In this document: positions 7,866 to 15,426 of the stretch, piece after piece | How the letters are laid out: the number at the start of each line of letters is the position of its first letter | Position numbering within the stretch: the stretch's first letter is position 1 | Assembly (NCBI GenBank): GCA_900546895.1 | Contig: UREO01000013.1 | Location: 1-21,706 of the forward strand | Direction: 5' to 3' | Length of the DNA: 21,706 nucleotides | Origin: an uncultured Oscillospiraceae bacterium | Lineage (GTDB): Bacteria; Bacillota; Clostridia; Oscillospirales; Acutalibacteraceae | Program-made: the position numbers and the translations under genes | The notes under the pieces: model-generated | Database searches by the model: none | Seen by the model: only the letters and a program-made list of their open reading frames with translations | What the model was told of the DNA's origin: nothing

Positions 7866-9101
7866 CTATTCGCCGCGGTATTTTCGCAGGGCGATACAGG
7901 CGTTGTGACCGCCGAAGCCCAGCGAAACGGAAAGCGCGGCATTGACGTCCTTTTCCCTTGCGGTGTTCGGCACATAGTCAAGGTCACAGTCCTCATCTTT
8001 TTCGCGGTAGCCGACGGTCGGGGGGATCACCCCGTTTTTCAGGGTAAGCACGGAGGCGATCGCCTCGATCGCGCCCGCCGCACCGAGCATGTGGCCGGTC
8101 ATGGACTTGGTGGAGCTGATGCAGACACGGTACGCCCTGTCGCCCAGCGCCTTTTTGATCGCAATGGTTTCGGATTTATCGTTGAGCGGAGTCCCCGTAC
8201 CGTGCGCGTTGATATAGATTTCCGTCTCTTCCTGCAGCCCGGCTTCCTCCATGGCGAGGGAAATTGCCCTTGCGCCGCCGACGGCCTCCGGGTGAGGAGC
8301 CGTAATATGGTGCGCGTCACAGGTGTTGCCGTAGCCGCTGACTTCCGCGTAAATCTTCGCGCCGCGGGCCTTTGCGTGCTCATATTCCTCCAGCACCAGA
8401 ATTCCCGCGCCCTCGCCCATGACAAAGCCGTCGCGGCGCTTGTCGAACGGGATGGAGGATTCTTCGGGGATATTTTTGGTAGAGAGCGCCATGCAGTTGG
8501 TAAAGCCCGCGATGGCAAGCGGATTGACGGTCGCTTCCGCGCCGCCCGCAAGGATGACGTCCGCGTACCCGAAACGGATGGAGCGGAACGCTTCGCCCAC
8601 CGCGTTGGTGGAGGTCGCGCAGGCGGTCACGACCGGAAGGCTAGGACCCTGCGCGTTGTATTTGATGGCAATATTGCCCGACGCCATGTTGGAAATCATC
8701 ATCGGGACAAAGAGGGGGGAAACCTTTCTCGGCCCGCCCTTGAGCAGCTTGCCACACTCGTTTATGAAGGTGCTCATGCCGCCGATTCCGGAACCGACGT
8801 AAACGCCGAACCGCTCGGGCTCGACCTTGCCAAGGATTTCGCTGTCCTCCACCGCCTGTGCGGCGGCGGCAACGGCATACTGCGAGAACAGGTCTGTTTT
8901 GCGGATTTCGCCCTTTTCCATATAATCGTGCGGATCAAATCCCTTGACCTCCGCCGCGATTTTCACCTTATAATCGGCAGTATCGAATTTCGTGATAAAA
9001 TCGATTCCGCTCCGGCCTTCCACCAGACTGTCCCAGAACGATTCCACGGTATTTCCGACGGGCGAAATCACGCCCATCCCGGTAACAACCACTCTTTTCA
9101 T
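7866..9101 (-). CDS. fabF: Beta-ketoacyl-ACP synthase II
   Basis: FabF condenses malonyl-ACP with the growing acyl-ACP. The 411-aa thiolase-fold enzyme has the active cysteine C161 in VTACATSTNAVGEA, histidines H300 (NAHGTGTPLND) and H337 (TGHMLGAAG), and K332 (SSTKSMTGH), which is the full Cys-His-His set. ATG at 9101 overlaps the preceding stop in ATGA form, with GAGGA 7 nt upstream. Confidence 0.97.
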   Translation of the reverse strand: MKRVVVTGMGVISPVGNTVESFWDSLVEGRSGIDFITKFDTADYKVKIAAEVKGFDPHDYMEKGEIRKTDLFSQYAVAAAAQAVEDSEILGKVEPERFGVYVGSGIGGMSTFINECGKLLKGGPRKVSPLFVPMMISNMASGNIAIKYNAQGPSLPVVTACATSTNAVGEAFRSIRFGYADVILAGGAEATVNPLAIAGFTNCMALSTKNIPEESSIPFDKRRDGFVMGEGAGILVLEEYEHAKARGAKIYAEVSGYGNTCDAHHITAPHPEAVGGARAISLAMEEAGLQEETEIYINAHGTGTPLNDKSETIAIKKALGDRAYRVCISSTKSMTGHMLGAAGAIEAIASVLTLKNGVIPPTVGYREKDEDCDLDYVPNTAREKDVNAALSVSLGFGGHNACIALRKYRGE

Positions 9102-10210
9102 ATTGATTCCTCTCTTACTGCGGCAAGCGCGCCGTCTTTACTCTGCCGGTACTCCTCTGAAAGAGTCTCGAACAGCTTTTTGACCGATACGATCTCTTTC
9201 ACCTTATAGCCGTTCGCTCCGATAAACGCAAAGCCGTTTTCCATCCTGCCCCTGCCGGCGTTGATCAGCGCCATGGAGATGCAGTAGGGGCTTTCCTTCT
9301 GCTTGCAGGTAATAATGCAGTGGAACGGGCAGCCGGTGGGGTGCTTCTCCCCCTGTGCGGCCTGCTGAAGGAACCCGTTCACAATGGCGCGGCCGGGCAT
9401 GCCCACGGGGCTTTGGATAATGCCGATATCCTCCTTTTTACAGGTGACATAGGCGTTTTTAAAGGCGATGTCCGCGTCGCATTCCTCGGTGGCCACGAAG
9501 CGGGTAGCCATCTGCACCGCGGAAGCGCCCAGATCGAAAAACCGCCGGATATCCGCGCCGCTGAAAATCCCGCCAGCGGCGATTACGGGGATTTTGCGCC
9601 CCGCCCGCTCCTCGAGCGGGCGAACCGCCTCCAACACCTGCGGCACCAGCTTTTCCAGCCGGTACTCCGGGTCGTCGATCTGTTCCTTATGAAAGCCCAG
9701 ATGACCGCCTGCCATAGGTCCTTCGACGACAAACGCGTCGGGGGTATAATTGTATTTTTCCTTCCACCATTTCGCAATCGTCCTGACCGCACGGGCGGAG
9801 GAAATAATCGGCACCAGCTTGGTTTTACAGCCCTTTCCCACAAAGGAGGGCAGGTTCAGCGGCAGGCCCGCGCCCGCGAAAATGACGTCGATGCCCTCTT
9901 CGACGGAGGTTTTCACCATTTCGCCGAAGTCGCTCAGCGCAACCATCACGTTGACGCCCAGCACGCCCTTGGTCTTTGCGCGCGCCCGGCGGATTTCCTC
10001 CCGGAGCGCGGCAATGTTGTCCCGGGCGCTGGGACCGGTCTGATGCATCATGCCGACGACCGCGGCGGAAAGCACGCCGATTCCGCCCTCGTTCGCCACG
10101 GCGGAGGCAAGCCCGGAAAGGGAAATCCCGACGCCCATTCCTCCCTGCACAACGGGGGTCTGAGCCACAAGGTCGCCGATGACGAGTGGTTTCTGATCAA
10201 AATAAGCCAT
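9098..10210 (-). CDS. FabK/nitronate monooxygenase-like flavin oxidoreductase (second copy)
   Basis: This is a 370-aa member of the NMO/FabK TIM-barrel flavoprotein family. It has VVQGGMGVGIS (FMN-site glycines), GPMAGGHLGF with H170 at the catalytic histidine position of FabK, VIAAGGIFSGADI and GASAVQMATRFVATEE. It is about 55 aa longer than the FabK at 11895-12842 and only distantly like it. A Cys-rich segment GCPFHCIITCKQKESPYC (C294, C298, C302, C310) is absent from the short copy and could bind metal or an iron-sulfur cluster. ATG at 10210 with GAGGA just upstream is preferred over ATG at 10231. Placement between fabG and fabF suggests a lipid role (alternative enoyl reductase), but nitronate or enoate oxidation is possible. 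Confidence 0.85.
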   Translation of the reverse strand: MAYFDQKPLVIGDLVAQTPVVQGGMGVGISLSGLASAVANEGGIGVLSAAVVGMMHQTGPSARDNIAALREEIRRARAKTKGVLGVNVMVALSDFGEMVKTSVEEGIDVIFAGAGLPLNLPSFVGKGCKTKLVPIISSARAVRTIAKWWKEKYNYTPDAFVVEGPMAGGHLGFHKEQIDDPEYRLEKLVPQVLEAVRPLEERAGRKIPVIAAGGIFSGADIRRFFDLGASAVQMATRFVATEECDADIAFKNAYVTCKKEDIGIIQSPVGMPGRAIVNGFLQQAAQGEKHPTGCPFHCIITCKQKESPYCISMALINAGRGRMENGFAFIGANGYKVKEIVSVKKLFETLSEEYRQSKDGALAAVREESI

Positions 10211-10249
10211 TGTATCCTCGATTCTCCGCATACAGCGCGGTTGACGTTA

Positions 10250-10990
10250 TCACATGCAGAGGCCGCCGTCCATTTTAATGACCTCGCCGGTAAGATATCC
10301 CGCCTCGTCCCCCGCCAGAAACGCCGCCAGCGCGGCAACGTCGCCGGGGGTGCCCATGCGCTTTAACGGAATGGCCTCCACGGCGGCTTCCCTGACCTTA
10401 TCCGTCAGCGCGGCGGTCATATCGGTGTCAATAAAGCCGGGGGCAATCGCGTTGCAGGTCACGTTCCGCGCGGCAAGCTCCTTCGCCGTGGATTTGGTCA
10501 GGCCGATCAGTCCGGCCTTCGCGGAGGAATAGTTAGCCTGACCGGCGTTTCCCGTTATGCCGGAAACGGAGGTGATATTGATAATCCTGCCGCTTCTTTT
10601 TTTCATGAAGTGGCGGTAAGTATGTTTAATCATATGGAATGCGCCCTTGAGGTTCGTATTGACCACGGTGTCGAAGTCCTCCTCCTTCATCGAGAGAATC
10701 AGCCCGTCCCGCACGACGCCCGCGTTGTTGACCAGAATATCGATTCCGCCGAAGTCGGAAAGGATCGCGGCGACCGTTTCTTTGGTCTGCCGGTCGTCCG
10801 CAACGTCGCACCGGTAGGCTTTCGCCGTTACGCCGCACTGCCCGGTCAGGGAACAGGTCTCCTGTGCCGCCGCTTCGTTTCCGGCGTAAAGAACGGCGAC
10901 GTCGGCGCCTTCCTGCGCCAGCTTCAGCGCGATGGCTTTGCCGATTCCTCTGGAGCCGCCGGTAACGACGGCCGTTTTTCCTTTCAGCAT
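10250..10990 (-). CDS. fabG: 3-oxoacyl-ACP reductase
   Basis: FabG reduces 3-oxoacyl-ACP with NADPH. The 246-aa short-chain dehydrogenase has the cofactor motif TGGSRGIG (10-17), NNAG (88-91) and the catalytic S141, Y154 and K158 (SVSG...YSSAK). It ends in the usual GGLCM. ATG at 10990 overlaps the fabD stop by 7 nt, with GGAGG 5 nt upstream. Confidence 0.97.
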   Translation of the reverse strand: MLKGKTAVVTGGSRGIGKAIALKLAQEGADVAVLYAGNEAAAQETCSLTGQCGVTAKAYRCDVADDRQTKETVAAILSDFGGIDILVNNAGVVRDGLILSMKEEDFDTVVNTNLKGAFHMIKHTYRHFMKKRSGRIINITSVSGITGNAGQANYSSAKAGLIGLTKSTAKELAARNVTCNAIAPGFIDTDMTAALTDKVREAAVEAIPLKRMGTPGDVAALAAFLAGDEAGYLTGEVIKMDGGLCM

Positions 10991-11907
10991 GAGGTCCTCC
11001 TTAACTCTTCCGCGGCGGCCCGCGCGTCCGCAAAGTTTTCAACATTGAGGATGCGCACCTGCGAAGAGATTTTTTTAATCAGGCCGCACAGGGTTTTCCC
11101 GGGGCCGACTTCCACAAAGGTATCGATTCCGTCCGCGATCATGTTTTCCACGGACTTCTGCCAGTAAACGGGGTGGTTGACCTGCTCCGACAGCGTGATT
11201 TTTCCATTTTCCCCGTAGGGCTTTGCGTTTACGTTGGAATAAACCGGCAGGGAAGGCGTTTTCATCTCCGTCGTTTCCAGCTCCAGAAGCAGCTTTTTTG
11301 CCGCCTCGTTCATAAACGGGGAGTGGAACCCGCCGCTGACCGCCAGGGGAACGGCTCTGCCGCCCGCTTTCTGTACGTCCGCGCAGAAAGCGTCCATCGC
11401 GCTTTTGGAAACCGCGGCGACGGTCTGCCCCTTGCAGTTGTAATTGACCGGATAAGCGCTTTCATATCTGCCGCAAAGCTCCCTTACGGTTTCCACCGGA
11501 AGCTTCAGCACTGCGGCCATGCCGCTCGGGTGCTTTTCCGCGGCGTCCTGCATCAGCGCCGCCCTCCGGCACACCAGCCGGATTCCCTCGTCCGGGCCGA
11601 ACGCCCCGGCAAAGGTCAGCGCCGCGACCTCGCCCAGCGAAAAACCCGCGACCGCGTCGGGGGTAACCCCTTCGGCTTTCAGACACTGTGCCGCCGCCAG
11701 GTCCACGCAGAACACGCAGGGCTGCGTGTTGATAGTTTGATTCAGTTCCTCCTGCGTGCCGCCGAAGCACTGCGCGGAGGTTCCGGGCCGCAGCGCGTCG
11801 GCCCGGTCAAACACCTCTTTCGCGGCGGGGCTGTTTTCACAAAGGTCTTTGCCCATACCGCCGTACTGGGTGCCTTGCCCGGAAAAAACGAACGCTATTT
11901 TATCCAT
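10984..11907 (-). CDS. fabD: Malonyl-CoA:ACP transacylase
   Basis: FabD transfers malonyl from CoA to acyl carrier protein. The 307-aa protein has FSGQGTQYGGMG near the N-terminus, the nucleophile S90 in GFSLGE, an arginine in CRRAALMQ (R115), H195 in SGGFHSPFM and a C-terminal FVEVGPGKTL. ATG at 11907 is set by homology; the ribosome binding site (CCGGAAG) is weak and the start overlaps the fabK end by 13 nt, so translation probably depends on coupling. Confidence 0.96.
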   Translation of the reverse strand: MDKIAFVFSGQGTQYGGMGKDLCENSPAAKEVFDRADALRPGTSAQCFGGTQEELNQTINTQPCVFCVDLAAAQCLKAEGVTPDAVAGFSLGEVAALTFAGAFGPDEGIRLVCRRAALMQDAAEKHPSGMAAVLKLPVETVRELCGRYESAYPVNYNCKGQTVAAVSKSAMDAFCADVQKAGGRAVPLAVSGGFHSPFMNEAAKKLLLELETTEMKTPSLPVYSNVNAKPYGENGKITLSEQVNHPVYWQKSVENMIADGIDTFVEVGPGKTLCGLIKKISSQVRILNVENFADARAAAEELRRTSC

Positions 11908-12842
11908 CTTCCGGCACCACCCAACACAGTTTCCGCTTCCCCGAACATTTCCCGGATGATCTCCGCCGCGGGCTGCTCCTTGTCGACAATGGCCGCGATC
12001 TGGCCCGCCATAAAGCATCCGTTTTTCTCGTCGCCCTCCACGGCGGCGCGGCGCAGCGCACCGGAGCCGAACGCCTCCAGATCCTCTGAAGAAACGCCGA
12101 CGGCGTATTCCTTTTTGGCAAATTCACGGGTAAAGGCGGTTTTCAGCGCCCGCACCGGATGCCCGGTGCGCTTGCCGGTCGTCAGGGTATCGATATCCTT
12201 CGCGTGAAGGATTTTATTCTTATAATTCTGATGGACCCCGCATTCGTTCGCCACCAAAAACCGGGTTCCGACCTGCACGCCGGCCGCACCGAGCAAAAAA
12301 GCCGCCGCGATTCCCCGGCCGTCCGCAATGCCGCCCGCCGCGACCACGGGGAGATCCACCGCGTCGCACACTTGCGGCACCAGCGTCATGGTGGTCAGCT
12401 CGCCGATGTGGCCGCCCGATTCGCAACCCTCGGCAATGACGGCGACCGCGCCGCACCGCGCGACGCGCTTTGCGATGCCGGTGGAAGCCACCACGGGCAG
12501 CACCTTGACGCCCGCTTCCAGCCACGCGGCCATATATTGCGAGGGGTTTCCCGCGCCGGTCGTTACCACCGGCACCCCCTCGTCGATGACAAGCCGGGCG
12601 ACCTCCTGCGCGTAAGGGCTCATCAGCATGATATTAACGCCGAACGGTTTGTCCGTCAGCATTTTCGCCTTGCGGATTTCGCCTTTCACCCATTCCGCGT
12701 TCGCGTTCATGGCGGAAATCAGGCCCAGCCCGCCGCCGTTGGAAACCGCGGCGGCAAGGGAAGCGTCCGCGATCCAGGCCATTCCTCCCTGTAGAATGGG
12801 ATATTCGATCCCGAGCAGTTCACACAATGGTGTTTTGATCAT
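11895..12842 (-). CDS. fabK: Enoyl-ACP reductase, flavin-dependent FabK type
   Basis: FabK performs the last reduction of each elongation cycle with FMN and NAD(P)H and replaces FabI in many Firmicutes. The 315-aa protein has PILQGGMAWIAD, FGVNIMLMSP, EGCESGGHIG with the catalytic H145, VVAAGGIADGRGIAAA and GVQVGTRFLVANEC. Size and motifs match classic FabK. ATG at 12842 overlaps the fabH stop (ATGA) and has GGAGGA 6 nt upstream. In many relatives an acpP gene lies between fabH and fabK; here the overlap leaves no room for it. Confidence 0.95.
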   Translation of the reverse strand: MIKTPLCELLGIEYPILQGGMAWIADASLAAAVSNGGGLGLISAMNANAEWVKGEIRKAKMLTDKPFGVNIMLMSPYAQEVARLVIDEGVPVVTTGAGNPSQYMAAWLEAGVKVLPVVASTGIAKRVARCGAVAVIAEGCESGGHIGELTTMTLVPQVCDAVDLPVVAAGGIADGRGIAAAFLLGAAGVQVGTRFLVANECGVHQNYKNKILHAKDIDTLTTGKRTGHPVRALKTAFTREFAKKEYAVGVSSEDLEAFGSGALRRAAVEGDEKNGCFMAGQIAAIVDKEQPAAEIIREMFGEAETVLGGAGRWIK

Positions 12843-13837
12843 CTGCAGTCCTCCTTGTCTTTCTGGTCGGAACCGTCTGTTCGCCCCCAGCGGAGGATAC
12901 AGGCCCCGGTGGTCATGCCGCCGCCAAAAGCGGTCAGCGCCAGGATGTTTCCGGCGTGCAGCTCCCCCGCGCGGTTGAGCTCATCCAGCAGGATGGGAAT
13001 GCTCGCCGAGGAGGTGTTGCCGAACCGTTCAATATTGTGCCGGTATTTTTCCGGCGCAATGGAAAGCTTGCCAATCGCCGCATCGATAATCCGCAGGTTT
13101 GCCTGATGGGGCAGGACAAAGTCCACGTCCGCCTCCGTCAGCCCCGCTTCGCGGATGACCTGTGTCAGGTCGCCGCACATAGCGGCCACGGCGAATTTAT
13201 AAACATCCTTACCGTTCATTTTCAGGTACGGGTCCACCTGTTTTATCTGAGAATACGGGCAGTTGCCCTGTGTGTTTTCCGCGTAGAGCGGGGCGGCGTC
13301 GCCCTTCGCCCCGATTTTGATGGAAAGCAGGCTGTCCCCCGGGGCCAGCACCGCCGCGCCGGCTCCGTCGCCGAATAACACGCAGGTGGAGCGGTCCTGC
13401 CAGTCCAGCAGCCTGGACATGGCCTCCGCCGACACAATCAGAATTTTTTTCGCCCTGTTTGCCGAAAAATAAGAAAAAGCGACATCCAGCGCGTAGACAA
13501 AGCCGGTACAGGCCGCGTTCAGGTCGAACGCCGGACAGACCGCACCCAGCCTTTGCTGGATTTCGCATGCAAGAGACGGTGTTATATGATCGCCCCGCGC
13601 GGTGGAACAGAGGATCAAGTCCAGTTCCTCCGGCGCCGTGGAAGCGTCTTTCAGCGCACGCGCCGCCGCTTCGGCGGCATAGTCGCACAGGGTTTCCGAA
13701 GTGGAAATGTGCCTGCTTTTGATCCCTGTGCGCGTTGAGATCCATTCATCCGAAGTATCAATTAAAAGCGACAGTTCCCCGTTGGTCTTTGTGCACGCCG
13801 GAAACGCGCTTCCCGTACCGATGATCGTAAAGCTCAT
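12839..13837 (-). CDS. fabH: Beta-ketoacyl-ACP synthase III
   Basis: FabH starts fatty-acid synthesis by condensing acyl-CoA with malonyl-ACP. The 332-aa thiolase-fold protein has the catalytic triad C110 (NAACTGFVYAL), H244 (PHQAN) and N274 (FGNTSSAS), plus TSDEWISTRTGIKSRH and FGDGAGAAVL. It ends with the usual GGGMTTGACILRW and a short charged tail. ATG at 13837 has GGAGG at 6-nt spacing. Confidence 0.97.
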   Translation of the reverse strand: MSFTIIGTGSAFPACTKTNGELSLLIDTSDEWISTRTGIKSRHISTSETLCDYAAEAAARALKDASTAPEELDLILCSTARGDHITPSLACEIQQRLGAVCPAFDLNAACTGFVYALDVAFSYFSANRAKKILIVSAEAMSRLLDWQDRSTCVLFGDGAGAAVLAPGDSLLSIKIGAKGDAAPLYAENTQGNCPYSQIKQVDPYLKMNGKDVYKFAVAAMCGDLTQVIREAGLTEADVDFVLPHQANLRIIDAAIGKLSIAPEKYRHNIERFGNTSSASIPILLDELNRAGELHAGNILALTAFGGGMTTGACILRWGRTDGSDQKDKEDCR

Positions 13838-13858
13838 TCTTTTCCTCCGTGTTCCGCG

Positions 13859-14707
13859 TCAGGAATCCCCCTGCGCAATATAGGTTACGCCCACGCAGCC
13901 CGGCCCGCCGTGAGTGCCGACGACCGACCCTAGAGCGACGGTCACGCTGTCCGAAAGGTCGGCTGCGGATCCCGCCGCGTCCTTCAGAAGGTTCAGAAAC
14001 TGAGGGGAATCGGTGTCGCCGAAAACGATAATGTAAGCGGGGTCCGGTTTTTCCTTCTCCATCATCTCCGCAATGCGCAGAGAGGCCGCTTTATGCCCCT
14101 TCTTTTTGTCAAACGCCTTGATCTCACCGTTTTCGATTATGACAATCGGCTTGATGTGGAGCATGGAACCGAGGAAAGCGGAGGAGGCTGACAGCCTGCC
14201 TCCCATTTTCAGATATTTCAGCGTATCGATAATGGCGTAAAATTTCTGCTTCCTTTTCAGCTCTTCCACCGCGGAACAGATTTCCGCTGCGGTTTTTCCG
14301 GCGTCCCTCAGCTTGATCATCTCATAAACCAGAAGCGCCAGGCCGAAGCTGACGGTCAGCGAATCGATCAGATGGATATTTTCCGCTCCCAGCGCCTGTT
14401 TGGCGATCACCGCGGACTGATAGGTCCCGCTGAGCTTGCTGGAAATAAAAATACCGATTACCTCGTCGCCGCTATTTCTGTATTTTTCAAATAATTTTTC
14501 AAACCGTTCGGGGTTGACCTGTGCCGTGGTGGGAAGCTCCGGGCTGTCGTGAAGCATCTGAAAGAACTGCGGTTTGGTAAGGTCCACGCCGTCCACATAT
14601 TCCCTGTTGCCGAAATGCACGCTCAGGGAAATAATTTCGATCCCGAGCTCGGCCTGGCGGTCAAGGGCAATGTCAGACGTGCTGTCCGTTATAATCTTAA
14701 TAGCCAT
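13859..14707 (-). CDS. DegV family fatty-acid-binding protein (FakB-like)
   Basis: DegV/FakB proteins hold a fatty acid and present it to the kinase FakA, which phosphorylates it for phospholipid synthesis. The 282-aa protein has the family blocks TDSTSD (7-12), LPTTAQVNPE (59-68), ISSKLSGTYQSA (with S93 in the head-group pocket), the LKYLKMGGRLS hinge and a C-terminal GTHGGPGCVGV (H266). ATG at 14707 has GGAGGG 5 nt upstream. It lies between the MarR regulator and fabH, 12 and 21 nt away, so it should be co-transcribed with the fatty-acid genes. No FakA gene is in the window. The fatty-acid role is inferred from family and context. Confidence 0.9.
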   Translation of the reverse strand: MAIKIITDSTSDIALDRQAELGIEIISLSVHFGNREYVDGVDLTKPQFFQMLHDSPELPTTAQVNPERFEKLFEKYRNSGDEVIGIFISSKLSGTYQSAVIAKQALGAENIHLIDSLTVSFGLALLVYEMIKLRDAGKTAAEICSAVEELKRKQKFYAIIDTLKYLKMGGRLSASSAFLGSMLHIKPIVIIENGEIKAFDKKKGHKAASLRIAEMMEKEKPDPAYIIVFGDTDSPQFLNLLKDAAGSAADLSDSVTVALGSVVGTHGGPGCVGVTYIAQGDS

Positions 14708-14719
14708 AGAAACCCTCCA

Positions 14720-15172
14720 CTATTTTTTGTTGCTTTCAAAAAAGTTTTTCACCGCGGCCAGCCCCTTTACAAACATGGCCAGTTCGTCCTCTGTCATGGC
14801 GGACATGATCGCGGAAACCATTTTGTGGTGAAAAGAGGAATGAACTTCATTTACACTTTTTCCTTTTTCGGTCGGGAAGATACGGACGACTCTTTTGTCG
14901 CGCTGGTCCTGCTGCCGCTGGACAAAGCCCTTTTTTACCAGCGTGTTGATGGTCGTCGTCAGCGTACCCGCGGTGATTCTCTGGGAGCACGCGATATCCG
15001 AAGCCGTATTTTTGCCTGCCTGCGTACCGTCGCACACCGCCTCGATCACATGCATTTCCCGCATGGAAAGGTTGTGGGATTCCTTGGTTTTCAGGCTTGC
15101 CTCTTCCGTTCTCAGCACCTCGTTAAATACTTTTACAAGAAAACTATTGATCTGGGAGTATTCGTTATTCAA
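14720..15172 (-). CDS. fabT: MarR family regulator of fatty-acid synthesis (FabT-like)
   Basis: The 150-aa protein has the MarR winged helix-turn-helix (about 35-105). The helix pair is ASDIACSQRITAGTLTTTINTLVKKG and the wing is RQQDQRDKRVVRIFPTEKG, flanked by dimer helices. As first gene of the fatty-acid operon it occupies the position of FabT, which represses fab genes with acyl-ACP as co-repressor. Two TTTTGA/TTCAAA palindromes in its promoter support this and predict autoregulation. The start is TTG at 15172, with GGAGGG 7 nt upstream. The family call is firm; the ligand is inferred. Confidence 0.88.
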   Translation of the reverse strand: MNNEYSQINSFLVKVFNEVLRTEEASLKTKESHNLSMREMHVIEAVCDGTQAGKNTASDIACSQRITAGTLTTTINTLVKKGFVQRQQDQRDKRVVRIFPTEKGKSVNEVHSSFHHKMVSAIMSAMTEDELAMFVKGLAAVKNFFESNKK

Positions 15173-15196
15173 TGCAGTTCCCTCCTTTCACCATTT

Positions 15197-15213
15197 ATTT
15201 TGAAGTTCAAAAT
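15197..15213. promoter_or_regulatory. FabT-type operator, proximal site
   Basis: ATTTTGAAGTTCAAAAT is a perfect 17-bp inverted repeat with a central G. It resembles the described FabT box (TTTGA...TCAAA). It begins about 2 nt downstream of the predicted start of the fatty-acid operon transcript (about 15215), where bound protein would block initiation. Confidence 0.8.
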
Positions 15214-15221
15214 ATTTATTA

Positions 15222-15250
15222 ATTATATCAAAAAAGGGTCGCTTTGTCAA
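15222..15250 (-). promoter_or_regulatory. Fatty-acid operon promoter (TTGACA, 17 bp, TATAAT)
   Basis: On the minus strand TTGACA (15250-15245) and TATAAT (15227-15222) are separated by exactly 17 bp. This is a perfect consensus sigma-A promoter. The predicted start at about 15215 leaves a leader of some 43 nt before the regulator gene. Operator palindromes flank it on both sides, so a very strong promoter is held under repression. Confidence 0.92.
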
Positions 15251-15254
15251 CAAA

Positions 15255-15271
15255 GTTTTGAGGTTCAAAGT
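15255..15271. promoter_or_regulatory. FabT-type operator, distal site
   Basis: GTTTTGAGGTTCAAAGT matches the proximal palindrome at 14 of 17 positions and keeps the TTTTGA / TTCAAA half-sites. It ends 4 bp upstream of the -35 box; the two site centres are 58 bp apart. Confidence 0.68.
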
Positions 15272-15345
15272 AAATATTGGAATTTTTTTACAAATATTAT
15301 TTTATGTCCCGGGCATGATAATATACAATCCACCAAAAAAGACCG

Positions 15346-15374
15346 TTTCCAACCCCTGTGCATTATGTTATAAT
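15346..15374 (+). promoter_or_regulatory. Promoter of sdaAB-sdaAA (TTTCCA, 17 bp, TATAAT)
   Basis: A perfect -10 TATAAT at 15369-15374 lies 17 bp after TTTCCA (15346-15351, 4/6 of consensus). The predicted start near 15381 gives a leader of about 45 nt to the sdaAB ATG. It is divergent from the fatty-acid promoter, with about 75 bp between the distal operator and this -35 box. Confidence 0.65.
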
Positions 15375-15426
15375 AGCAGCGTAAATTGGAATCATTCCCA
15401 TAAAATGCGGCGGCGGAGGCTTCTTT

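Noticed and set aside
7821..9209. A 462-codon open frame on the plus strand, antisense to fabF
   Set aside because: fabF on the other strand has every catalytic residue; the antisense translation has no recognisable domain and results from GC-biased third positions.
11895..12842. Annotation of the 315-aa flavoenzyme as a nitronate monooxygenase
   Set aside because: Size, the ESGGHIG catalytic histidine and its place between fabH and fabD fit FabK better.
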